A stretch of 39,076 bases of DNA. Origin: a virus. The translations under genes were made by a program, and so were the position numbers. The notes below the pieces were generated by a model. It worked only from the letters and a program-made list of their open reading frames with translations. It searched no databases and was not told the DNA's origin. How positions within the stretch are numbered: position 1 is the stretch's first letter; each line of letters opens with the position of its first letter. Below are positions 32,701 through 38,869 of the stretch, piece by piece. The stretch lies in the IMG/VR virus record IMGVR_UViG_3300010389_000045, positions 1-39,076 of that record; one strand, written 5' to 3'.

Positions 32701-33669
32701 TCACACGCTCTGCAGGATGCGTGCGGCCTTGTTGGTCAGCGGGAACCGTGCCTGCGCCCACGCCTTGGCCTGGGCGGTCTGCTTGTCACGTCGGGTGGCG
32801 TCCTTGCCGTGGCCCTGATGCCACAGTTCGAACTCGTTGACGGCCTGCAGGAAGTGCCACGCAGTCTCCTGCGAGCCGATGGTCGGCCCGTCGAAGATCT
32901 CACGCAGGGTCTGGCGACGGTTGTGCCAGTTGCTGCGCACACGTGCCGAGGCGTCCGTCTCGGGGCGTGGGAACAGCTGCTCCAGCACCTCGTTGCCGAA
33001 CGTCGCACGGGTGACGTGCTTGTCCATGAGCGAGGCTGCCCAGGCGTCGAACTCGTCGAAGCCTTGGTACGTCTCGACCAGTGCCAGCTTGGCCTCGTGC
33101 AGGCGGTCGTGCGCACCGCTGCGGTGCTGGATGCTGTGGAACAACTCACCGCCCGACTGGGCGATCCTGAGCGTGTTCTCGCAGACGACACGGATGTTGA
33201 CACCCTCGATGCGGAAGGCGCCGCTGCCGTGCCAGGTGGACACGAGCAGCCAGCGGTGCATGGCCTCGTCGGTGCCGTCGAAGCGGGGCGACTCGCCCAG
33301 GTCCGACAGCATCCACACGAACTTGCCGTCCCACATCTGGCCGCACGTCTGGACGTTCAGGCCCAGCGTGTCGGTGATGTCTGCCAGCTCTTCGTTCTGC
33401 AGCACTTCGTACTTGGGAGACACCACGCTGATGTCACGCCCGTTGGAATCCTGCAGGGCCACGTGCCCCTCCACACGCTGCATGTCGTTGGCGCCGTTGA
33501 ACGACTCCGTCATGGCATGCGTGTACAGCGGCACCTTGCGGACGGACCAGTCGATCCCGCCCAGCTCCATGGCCTTGCGCCCATCCACGAACTCGTGGAT
33601 GACCGTGCCGATGCCGTGCCACGGCGTGACGCCGCTGTTGCTCATCATGGTTTCGGGAATAGCTCCCAT
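32701..33669 (-). CDS. DUF932 phage/plasmid-like protein
   Basis: A 322-residue protein of the DUF932 family (phage/plasmid-like TIGR03299). Seen here: the GVTPWHGIGTVI start, an ELADITDTLG segment, DGKFVWMLSDLG, RFDGTDEAMHRWLLVSTWHGSGAF and VNIRVVCENTLRIA, which are typical family segments. Function in the family is unknown; it is common in phages with early accessory regions. AGGAGGT precedes ATG 33669, and hairpins on both sides suggest its own transcript. Confidence 0.85.
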   Translation of the reverse strand: MGAIPETMMSNSGVTPWHGIGTVIHEFVDGRKAMELGGIDWSVRKVPLYTHAMTESFNGANDMQRVEGHVALQDSNGRDISVVSPKYEVLQNEELADITDTLGLNVQTCGQMWDGKFVWMLSDLGESPRFDGTDEAMHRWLLVSTWHGSGAFRIEGVNIRVVCENTLRIAQSGGELFHSIQHRSGAHDRLHEAKLALVETYQGFDEFDAWAASLMDKHVTRATFGNEVLEQLFPRPETDASARVRSNWHNRRQTLREIFDGPTIGSQETAWHFLQAVNEFELWHQGHGKDATRRDKQTAQAKAWAQARFPLTNKAARILQSV

Positions 33670-33764
33670 GTCTGTGACCTCCTGTGGTCGGTTGTGTGTG
33701 AAGCCCTGATGGACTTCGCCCATGCCACAAGGGTACGTGACCCCTGTGACATGGACGCTGCCAA

Positions 33765-33971
33765 TCAGCTGCTCAGGTTCTCCGCACGCTTGAGCATGTA
33801 GCGGATCTGGCCCTGCACGCTGCGCTCCTCACGCTTGGCACGAGCCTTGATGCGGTTGTACATGTCGATGTCCAGCGACAGCAGCACCTTGTGCGTGTCA
33901 CTGTCACGCTCTGCCTGGACGCCAACGATGGCGTCCACGGCTGCGTTCAGGCGTTGTGCCTGTGTGGGCAT
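33765..33971 (-). CDS. Ribbon-helix-helix DNA-binding protein
   Basis: A 68-residue protein. Residues about 28-65 (VLLSLDIDMYNRIKARAKRE then SVQGQIRYMLKRA) fit the Arc/MetJ fold: one beta strand for the major groove, then two helices; it would act as a dimer. It lies one base after the acidic small gene and downstream of two promoter-like sites, so it could repress those or other repeated promoters here. Confidence 0.75.
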   Translation of the reverse strand: MPTQAQRLNAAVDAIVGVQAERDSDTHKVLLSLDIDMYNRIKARAKREERSVQGQIRYMLKRAENLSS

Positions 33972-33972
33972 G

Positions 33973-34143
33973 TCACTCCTCCTCTTCGTCGTCGATGACC
34001 TCGATCACTTCAGCCTCAGGCATGAAGTGCTCGACTGCGAGTTCGTACAGTTCGAAACCGTCTGGCTCCTCGTCTGCCTCGATCTCGTCGTAGCCAAAGT
34101 CCCCGACGAAATTGCAGCTGAACTTGATGACGTACTTGGGCAT
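33973..34143 (-). CDS. Small acidic protein
   Basis: A 56-residue protein, MPKYVIKFSCNFVGDFGYDE at its start and a very acidic end VIDDEEEE. GGAGGC precedes ATG 34143, and its glutamate codons form GAGGAGGAG before the RHH gene. Its charge would suit a partner or antagonist of the basic RHH protein, but that is only inference. Confidence 0.6.
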   Translation of the reverse strand: MPKYVIKFSCNFVGDFGYDEIEADEEPDGFELYELAVEHFMPEAEVIEVIDDEEEE

Positions 34144-34199
34144 GTCTGCCTCCGTGTGTTGTTTCCGATATGTGGTCGGCGGGGGGACCGACGAGGGGC

Positions 34200-34236
34200 A
34201 CGGTACTCGATGCCCTGCAGGACCGTCAAATCAGCC
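34200..34236 (-). promoter_or_regulatory. Promoter-like site A
   Basis: On the minus strand GGCTGATTTGACG (34236-34224) holds a TTGACG -35 box, 18 bases later TACCGT (34205-34200), followed by GCCCCTCGTCGG. The same pattern is at 36706-36741. It would drive the acidic protein and RHH genes. Confidence 0.55.
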
Positions 34237-34290
34237 CCCCCACCGTAGGTGAATGTTTGTTTTGGGCTGCTACAGCCAGCCCCTGGTTTG

Positions 34291-34325
34291 CATTCAATGA
34301 GCGGCCCCGCAAGGGCCGCGAATGC
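34291..34325 (-). ncRNA. Leader hairpin element, copy 2
   Basis: Minus-strand reading: GCATTCGC, stem GCGGCCC/GGGCCGC (34319-34313 with 34307-34301), then GCTCATTGAATG. The flanks match the element at 296-332 while the stem sequence differs but still pairs, which points to a conserved RNA structure. It sits between promoter-like site C and the acidic protein gene. Confidence 0.55.
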
Positions 34326-34338
34326 CTGTGCATTATCC

Positions 34339-34369
34339 AGTCTAATCGTCGGGTCTACCTCCTCGTCAA
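34339..34369 (-). promoter_or_regulatory. Promoter-like site C upstream of the leader hairpin
   Basis: Minus strand: TTGACG (34369-34364), 19 bases, TAGACT (34344-34339). It mirrors the left-end pair at 233-264, with the same TAGACT and the same hairpin following. Confidence 0.45.
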
Positions 34370-34388
34370 AGCCGACCTGTAGCAGCCG

Positions 34389-34676
34389 CTACCAGCCAGC
34401 CCAGCCCTTGCGCTGGATGAGCTTGCGCACTGCCTGGTAGCTGCGGTACTCGTTGCCTTGGCTGTCAACCGCACGGCTGAGCTTGTTCGTGGGCGTGAAG
34501 TTGTCGAACGTGACCTGCACCCAGTCGTCACGGTCGCCGTTGAACGTGATGAGCAGGCAGTCGTCGTCGATGTACCGAGCCTTGTGGCGCCTGATCTGTG
34601 CCAGGTGCATGGTGCGTTGGTGCGAGTTGTAGATGGTTGGGTCCATCGCACCTGAGTGCATGTCGTAGATGGGCAT
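34389..34676 (-). CDS. Small protein of unknown function
   Basis: A 95-residue protein: MPIYDMHSGAMDPTIYNSHQ, a basic helix AQIRRHKARY, a beta part CLLITFNGDRDDWVQVTFDNF and a basic C-terminus VRKLIQRKGWAGW. No family is recognised. The ribosome-binding site is weak. It is the last gene before the regulatory stretch at 34144-34388. Confidence 0.6.
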   Translation of the reverse strand: MPIYDMHSGAMDPTIYNSHQRTMHLAQIRRHKARYIDDDCLLITFNGDRDDWVQVTFDNFTPTNKLSRAVDSQGNEYRSYQAVRKLIQRKGWAGW

Positions 34677-34703
34677 GTGTGTGTTGCTTTCTGCTTGGGA
34701 TTG

Positions 34704-35564
34704 TCAGACGAGGCTGACAGGGACGGGACGGATGAAGCCGTGGTTCTCAGGCTGGCCAGGCACGGGCTTGTAACGCAGGCCCACGATGACGCCTGTCGGA
34801 TCGAGGAACCGCAAGTCGTGCTTGTCGCCGTCGATCACAGGCATGCCGTGGTACTGCGTGAGCATGTCATCCGTGCGATTCAGAGTGAACGGGATGACAA
34901 CGTTCTGGCCTGCGTCAAGCCTGCGTTGGATGTCGTCGATGGGCGTTGACTCAGTGGCACTGAAGACCACGTAGCGGTTGTCGCTGACCCAGCCGTGTGG
35001 CACGTCTGCGTGCTTGGTGTAGTCCGAGAAGATCACGTCTGCGTGCTTGTCAACGATCCACTGCGGGATGTCAACGTCGCTCGTGCCGTTGAGCCTGACG
35101 ACAAGGCGCTTGCCCTTGCGTGTGACTCGTGCCTTGTTGCGGCGGATCTCGTCGTCGACAACCAGCCAGAAGCCGTTGTGCTCGTTGGCAGGGTCATACG
35201 TGGCCATGAGTGCGGTGCGTGCCAGCTTGGCGATGTCAGCCATGCCGAGCCGACCAGCCGCATTCAGGCACGCTGCACGGCAGCCACGTGTAGACGACTT
35301 GCACAGGTTACGCCAGAACATCTTGGCACTTGAGTGTCCCAGACGCTCCCAGGCGAGCTTGCCAAGCCTGTGTGGCAGCAGGTAGCAGACGATCTGCTCG
35401 TACTCGTCTGTCACGTCTGCGTTGTGTGACAGCTTGACGCTTGCGTGCTGGGGTGTGAACAAGTACGGCGACTTGCCACCGCCCAGCATGCGGCTGATGG
35501 CCAGGAACGTGCCCAGGGCCAGCTGCAGGCGTGCCTGCCGCAGGTGATCAGTGATGGTATTCAT
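34704..35564 (-). CDS. Gp88/DUF7227-like phage protein
   Basis: A 286-residue protein of a family widespread in phages (gene product 88-like). The ordered signature is present: cysteines C88, C95 and C99 in CKSSTRGCRAACL, followed by NAAGR, IAKLARTALM, VRLNGTSDV (156-164), DYTK (181-184), YVVFSATEST, and VIDGDKHDLRFLDP (243-256). The cysteines suggest a metal or Fe-S site; the molecular function is unknown. GAGGAGG precedes ATG 35564. Confidence 0.85.
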   Translation of the reverse strand: MNTITDHLRQARLQLALGTFLAISRMLGGGKSPYLFTPQHASVKLSHNADVTDEYEQIVCYLLPHRLGKLAWERLGHSSAKMFWRNLCKSSTRGCRAACLNAAGRLGMADIAKLARTALMATYDPANEHNGFWLVVDDEIRRNKARVTRKGKRLVVRLNGTSDVDIPQWIVDKHADVIFSDYTKHADVPHGWVSDNRYVVFSATESTPIDDIQRRLDAGQNVVIPFTLNRTDDMLTQYHGMPVIDGDKHDLRFLDPTGVIVGLRYKPVPGQPENHGFIRPVPVSLV

Positions 35565-35591
35565 GTGTGTTTGCCTCCTCAGGCATAGGCA

Positions 35592-35613
35592 GGCGGGGGC
35601 TTGCGCCCCCGCC
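35592..35613 (-). terminator. Strong GC hairpin with TG repeat beside it
   Basis: GGCGGGGGC (35592-35600) pairs with GCCCCCGCC (35605-35613) around a four-base loop, GCAA on the minus strand, which is a stable tetraloop. A run of alternating TG (35615-35634) lies next to it. It separates the gp88-like gene from the gene upstream. Confidence 0.65.
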
Positions 35614-35635
35614 CATGTGTGTGTGTGTGTTTGTG

Positions 35636-35917
35636 TCAGACGGTCGGGTCGTCGATGACAAGGATCCAGCCGTTGCGCTTGCGAAGCATGTCGACGGCAT
35701 CTTGCCAGCTCATGTCGTAGTAGCCCTGCCCCCACTCACGGGTGCCAAGCTTGTGGTTGCTGCCGACCACGTAGACCCGCTCAGGGTCGTCAGTGGCCTG
35801 GCACAGGTGCGGTGCGTGGACGATCACGTCCATGAACTGCACAGCGCCCTGGCTGAGCTTGTGACTGGCAGCGATCACGTCGCCACCGTTCAGGGTTGTG
35901 GGTACTTGTACAAGCAT
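35636..35917 (-). CDS. Small protein of unknown function
   Basis: A 93-residue protein with mixed alpha/beta character (MLVQVPTTLNGGDVIAASHK, DVIVHAPHLC, VYVVGSN, WILVIDDPTV). Nothing catalytic is recognised. The start is preceded by CACAGGAGAAACACAC, a leader reused by other genes in this arm. Confidence 0.6.
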   Translation of the reverse strand: MLVQVPTTLNGGDVIAASHKLSQGAVQFMDVIVHAPHLCQATDDPERVYVVGSNHKLGTREWGQGYYDMSWQDAVDMLRKRNGWILVIDDPTV

Positions 35918-35946
35918 GTGTGTTTCTCCTGTGTAGTTGGAACTTG

Positions 35947-36204
35947 TCAGTCTTCGTCGAGTTCGGGCAGGTGGGCTGTGATGACAACCTCGCAGGTGTA
36001 GTACGAGCCTGCGACCTTGTCCCAGTCGATGCAGTCTTGCCAGGCATTCGAGCAGGCGTAGTCGACCTCGCTTGCGAAGCCGTACATGCGCTCTGCCACA
36101 CGTGGCATGTGCTCTTTCTCTGCCAACTGGGCGTTGGTCTTCAGGGCTGCGATCAGGTCAATCGACGGGATCGTGATCGTGTGGACAACTGTGTGTTTGG
36201 ACAT
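35947..36204 (-). CDS. Small protein of unknown function
   Basis: An 85-residue protein: beta start (MSKHTVVHTITIPSIDLIAA), a helix with cysteines (DYACSNAWQDCIDWD), then a beta strand SYYTCEVVITAHLPE and an acidic end. No family is recognised. CACAGGAGCAAACAC precedes ATG 36204. Confidence 0.6.
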   Translation of the reverse strand: MSKHTVVHTITIPSIDLIAALKTNAQLAEKEHMPRVAERMYGFASEVDYACSNAWQDCIDWDKVAGSYYTCEVVITAHLPELDED

Positions 36205-36233
36205 GTGTTTGCTCCTGTGTAGGTGGGTGTGTG

Positions 36234-36653
36234 TCAGCGCTTGCGAGGGCTGAGCGGGATGAACTTGTTGGCAGATGCGACAGCGTCACGCCACGTGGCA
36301 CCGTGGTCCTGCTCCCACTGCACTTCTGCCAGCCAGCACACGATCCTGTACTGGTGTGTCTGCGAGTGCACGTTGAACAGCGTGCGGATGCTGCGAGCGT
36401 GGTCTGGCACCACACCCTGCTCACGCAGGGCTGCGCCTACGATGCAGCCCAGCGGGTTGTACTCGTCAGGTGCGTAGCTGCAGGTGGAACCCAGGGTGCC
36501 ATCCTCCTCACGCACCTCCACGTGGGTGTACTTGAAATCGGGTGCCAGCTTGGCAAACGCCCTGACATCTGCCACGAGCATGCTCATGTTGACATCTGCG
36601 CCGCCAGGCGTGCCATCGTCAAGCGTGGCCCTGTACTCGTATCCGTAATTCAT
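36234..36653 (-). CDS. Unknown protein
   Basis: A 139-residue protein: beta N-terminus (MNYGYEYRATLDDGTP), a helical middle (MLVADVRAFAKL), a CSYAPDEYNPLGCIVGAAL segment, and a C-terminal helix with EVQWEQDHGATWRDAV. The phrase NPLGCIVGAAL with EVQWEQDHGATW recalls proteins often encoded by actinomycetes, but no function is assigned. It follows promoter-like site B. The frame extends to 36734, but ATG 36653 with AAAGG upstream is better. Confidence 0.6.
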   Translation of the reverse strand: MNYGYEYRATLDDGTPGGADVNMSMLVADVRAFAKLAPDFKYTHVEVREEDGTLGSTCSYAPDEYNPLGCIVGAALREQGVVPDHARSIRTLFNVHSQTHQYRIVCWLAEVQWEQDHGATWRDAVASANKFIPLSPRKR

Positions 36654-36705
36654 TGTTGTGCCTTTCTGGCAAGTTGTTTGTGTTTCGGTCGGTGCCGATG
36701 AGGGC

Positions 36706-36741
36706 ACCCTAGTCGGTGGGTGAACGATCGTCAAATCAGCC
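36706..36741 (-). promoter_or_regulatory. Promoter-like site B
   Basis: Minus strand: GGCTGATTTGACG (36741-36729), 17 bases, TAGGGT (36711-36706), then GCCCTCATCGG. Bases 36692-36710 also form GGTGCC/GGCACC. The match to site A covers both boxes and sequence after the -10. Confidence 0.6.
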
Positions 36742-36752
36742 TCCTAGCGTAG

Positions 36753-36872
36753 CTAAACCTCCCAATCGTCGCCGTCGTCGTCGGTCGACGGAGCGAGCAC
36801 TACGAGCCACGCCACGCCCAGTCCCAGGATCACAAGCAGATCCACGCCGTTGAACACACTCGTGGCAAGCAT
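36753..36872 (-). CDS. Tiny membrane protein
   Basis: A 39-residue ORF with one hydrophobic segment (GVDLLVILGLGVAWLVVLAP) and an acidic end DDDGDDWEV. Its ATG overlaps the stop of the preceding gene as TGATG. Such small early membrane proteins can inhibit host processes; no specific function is visible. Confidence 0.55.
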   Translation of the reverse strand: MLATSVFNGVDLLVILGLGVAWLVVLAPSTDDDGDDWEV

Positions 36873-37108
36873 CACGCCTGCTCACGTGACGAGTCGAGTT
36901 CGGGCCACTTGGCATAGGCACACTCAAGGTGTAGCCACTGCCTGTCATCACCCTTGCGCCAGAGCAGGTGCGTGAACTTGCCACACGACTTGCACGGCTG
37001 CGTGCCACGGTTGTTGCTCCACAGCTCCGCACGAGCCTCAGGCTCATGCACGGTCACGCCCTCAGGCGTGATCGTCGCACCTGCGTTGATTGTTTCCCAT
37101 TCAGCCAT
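36872..37108 (-). CDS. Small zinc-binding-like protein
   Basis: A 78-residue protein with CKSCGKFTHLLW (about residues 39-50) and HLECAYAKW later, giving C-x2-C and H-x2-C, a likely zinc site. AAGGAGG precedes ATG 37108 by five bases. The N-terminus is polar. Function unknown. Confidence 0.65.
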   Translation of the reverse strand: MAEWETINAGATITPEGVTVHEPEARAELWSNNRGTQPCKSCGKFTHLLWRKGDDRQWLHLECAYAKWPELDSSREQA

Positions 37109-37146
37109 CACGGCCTCCTTCTGTCAGTGTCGATGCCATCTGCATC

Positions 37147-37191
37147 AGGCAACGCACCGCCTGCTGCCAGGCGATGCGCTGCGAGTTGCCT
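37147..37191 (-). other. Long stem-loop (about 16 bp)
   Basis: AGGCAAC (37147-37153) pairs with GTTGCCT (37185-37191), GCA with TGC (37175-37177), and CGCCTG (37158-37163) with CAGGCG (37168-37173) around a four-base loop, with a small unpaired bulge. It lies between two genes in the 94-base gap and could be a terminator or leader structure. Confidence 0.55.
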
Positions 37192-37202
37192 ACAGCTGCA
37201 GG

Positions 37203-37475
37203 TCAGACACGGCGCATGGCTGCAAACCATGCCTCGTCGGATTCGAACAGCTCGCCACAGCCGTGGCACTTCAGGTGACCCACGGGGATGTCACGCTGCG
37301 ACTCACGGTACAGACCGCCTGGCAACGGACCCTTGCCATCGCCACCGCCCTCCACGTGCTGGTGCGTGCAGATGCCCTGCGCCTCCAACCGTGCCAGACG
37401 ATTCGCCTCACGGGTCATCTCTGCCATCTCGATGTCAGCGTCCTGAAAGATCGCCTCTTCGTCATATCCAAACAT
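37203..37475 (-). CDS. Small zinc-finger-like protein
   Basis: A 90-residue protein. The N-terminal half is helical and acidic (AIFQDADIEMAEMTREANRL), then CTHQHVEGGG and CHGCGELFESDE, giving a C-x2-H/C-x2-C metal site. A CACAGGAGAAACACACAC leader precedes ATG 37475. Function unknown. Confidence 0.65.
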   Translation of the reverse strand: MFGYDEEAIFQDADIEMAEMTREANRLARLEAQGICTHQHVEGGGDGKGPLPGGLYRESQRDIPVGHLKCHGCGELFESDEAWFAAMRRV

Positions 37476-37547
37476 GTGTGTGTTTCTCCTGTGGTTGCAC
37501 GTGCCTGGGCACGTGGATGTCGACGTGCTTGCCAACACCAGGCATGA

Positions 37548-37571
37548 CACCGCCTGCGTCTACAGGCGGTG
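37548..37571 (-). terminator. Perfect 9-bp hairpin
   Basis: CACCGCCTG (37548-37556) and CAGGCGGTG (37563-37571) pair perfectly around six bases. A second inverted repeat (CACGTGC/GCACGTG) lies at 37498-37515. They separate two single genes. Confidence 0.6.
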
Positions 37572-37595
37572 CCATGCGAGCTGCCTACAAGCTTG

Positions 37596-37823
37596 TCAGT
37601 CCTTGTGGTCGTTCAGCCAGCCGAACACCTCGCCACGCTTGTGCGAGTCAGCTGGGCCACCGAACTTGCGAGCGAGCTTGCGCATCTCTGGCAACGTCAG
37701 CCAGTGCAAGTCCACGGTTGCCAGCGCACACTTGACGCAAACCTCCGCAAACCACGGGTCGTTGCCATGGCACCCGTCCTCGTGTGCCTGCAAGGCAGCC
37801 TCGAAATCCTTCTGTGTGGGCAT
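37596..37823 (-). CDS. Small cysteine/histidine protein of unknown function
   Basis: A 75-residue protein with C18-H19 and CVKC (about 29-32), possibly metal-binding, between helical segments (MPTQKDFEAALQAHEDGCHG). The end EVFGWLNDHKD is charged. CAGGAG precedes ATG 37823. Confidence 0.6.
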   Translation of the reverse strand: MPTQKDFEAALQAHEDGCHGNDPWFAEVCVKCALATVDLHWLTLPEMRKLARKFGGPADSHKRGEVFGWLNDHKD

Positions 37824-37862
37824 GTCTTTCTCCTGTCTGTGTCTGTGTGTTGTCAGGGCTTG

Positions 37863-38069
37863 TCAGAGCATGAACTCTGCGTGCTTGTTCATGTCACGGA
37901 CCACGTCACGCATGACCATGCGGATGCGCTCGGCCTTCTGCTTGCCACGGATCGACTCACGCTCAGCGTGCTCGGCCTTGGCAGTGGTCTTGTCAAGCTG
38001 CGCCTGCAGCTCAGCCAGGCGCCCGTTCAGCTGACGGTAGCGCTCGTAGTGGTCGTTGTTACTGGTCAT
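37863..38069 (-). CDS. Small coiled-coil protein
   Basis: A 68-residue helical protein (RYRQLNGRLAELQAQLDKTT then AKAEHAERES) with a heptad-like pattern, so probably an oligomeric coiled coil, followed by a basic helix. GAGGAGG precedes ATG 38069. No function is recognised. Confidence 0.6.
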   Translation of the reverse strand: MTSNNDHYERYRQLNGRLAELQAQLDKTTAKAEHAERESIRGKQKAERIRMVMRDVVRDMNKHAEFML

Positions 38070-38125
38070 TTGTGTTGCCTCCTCTGGCAAATTGTCTGTG
38101 TGATGCCTGTCGACATCGAGCAACC

Positions 38126-38149
38126 GCCAGCACGTGGGGGCGTGCTGGC
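38126..38149 (-). terminator. Perfect 9-bp hairpin after the rightmost gene
   Basis: GCCAGCACG (38126-38134) pairs perfectly with CGTGCTGGC (38141-38149) around TGGGGG. It lies just downstream of the rightmost gene on the minus strand. Confidence 0.65.
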
Positions 38150-38197
38150 AGCTGCGTGTCGCCTACAGGCAGGCGTAGTCGCCCGTGTCAGTCAGGC

Positions 38198-38869
38198 TCA
38201 GGCGTTGATGGCCATCTTGACAAGATCGCAGGTCAGGCTGCTGGCGTTGCCAAGCCCCTTGCCCTCGTAGGCCGTGGCGAGCGACCGAAGGTTGCGCTCG
38301 ACGGTGCGGGTGGCACGCTTGGGCGTGCCCTCGACCAGCCAGCGGGCGGCCGATGCCGTGACACCCGCTGCCAGCAGCTCCTTGTAGACCAGGGCGTCGA
38401 CGGCGTCGCTCGGCTCCCAGGCGGTCTTCGACGGCGCGGGAGCCGTGTGCTTGGGAGCGGGAGCGCCCTTGCGCTGGGCACGCACCTTGGCCATGGCCTC
38501 CTTGGCCTCGACGGAGCCCTTGACGTAGCGGGCCTTGCGAGGGTTCTTGCCAGCCTTCTTCGGTGCCGACTCCTGCGGTGCCGCCTGCGGAGCTTCGCTC
38601 TCCTGCGTGGCACCCTGCGTGTCGGCCGCCTTGACGCCGAAGTTCGACAGGTCGGTGGGCCAGCCCATGGAGCCAGCAAGCTGGCTTGCCTGCGTGAGGT
38701 TGCCAGACTTGATCATGGCACGGATCTCGGCCGAGACAGCCCGACGGACTGCCTTGCGCTGCGCCTTGGGCAGCTGCTGAACCGCATGGGCATTATGCGC
38801 CTGCGGTTCGGCGGGGGTGCCCGCTGGGGCGAGCGTGAGCGTCACGTGGACGGGTGCTTGCTTGGTCAT
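38198..38869 (-). CDS. Rightmost early protein, unknown, basic and low-complexity
   Basis: A 223-residue protein. An N-terminal part with a helical segment (QRKAVRRAVSAEIRAMI), then an alanine/proline/lysine-rich, probably disordered middle (about 85-155), then a helical C-terminus (DALVYKELLAAGVTASAARWL, RTVERNLRSLATAYEGKGL) that could be a DNA-binding domain. ATG 38869 with AAAGG upstream is preferred over longer starts. As first gene of the right arm it could be an early regulator or nucleoid-binding protein; no family is recognised. Confidence 0.65.
   Translation of the reverse strand: MTKQAPVHVTLTLAPAGTPAEPQAHNAHAVQQLPKAQRKAVRRAVSAEIRAMIKSGNLTQASQLAGSMGWPTDLSNFGVKAADTQGATQESEAPQAAPQESAPKKAGKNPRKARYVKGSVEAKEAMAKVRAQRKGAPAPKHTAPAPSKTAWEPSDAVDALVYKELLAAGVTASAARWLVEGTPKRATRTVERNLRSLATAYEGKGLGNASSLTCDLVKMAINA

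Noticed and set aside
32569-33801. 410-codon plus-strand ORF opposite the DUF932 gene
   Set aside because: GC-rich shadow frame; the minus-strand protein is recognised and has a good ribosome-binding site.
23760-38197. tRNA genes in the gaps of the minus arm
   Set aside because: No cloverleaf with a T-loop GTTCGA-type box was found; the hairpins there are simple stems.
23756-38869. Integrase, repressor and other lysogeny genes
   Set aside because: No tyrosine or serine recombinase motif and no classical repressor was seen; the RHH protein alone does not support lysogeny.
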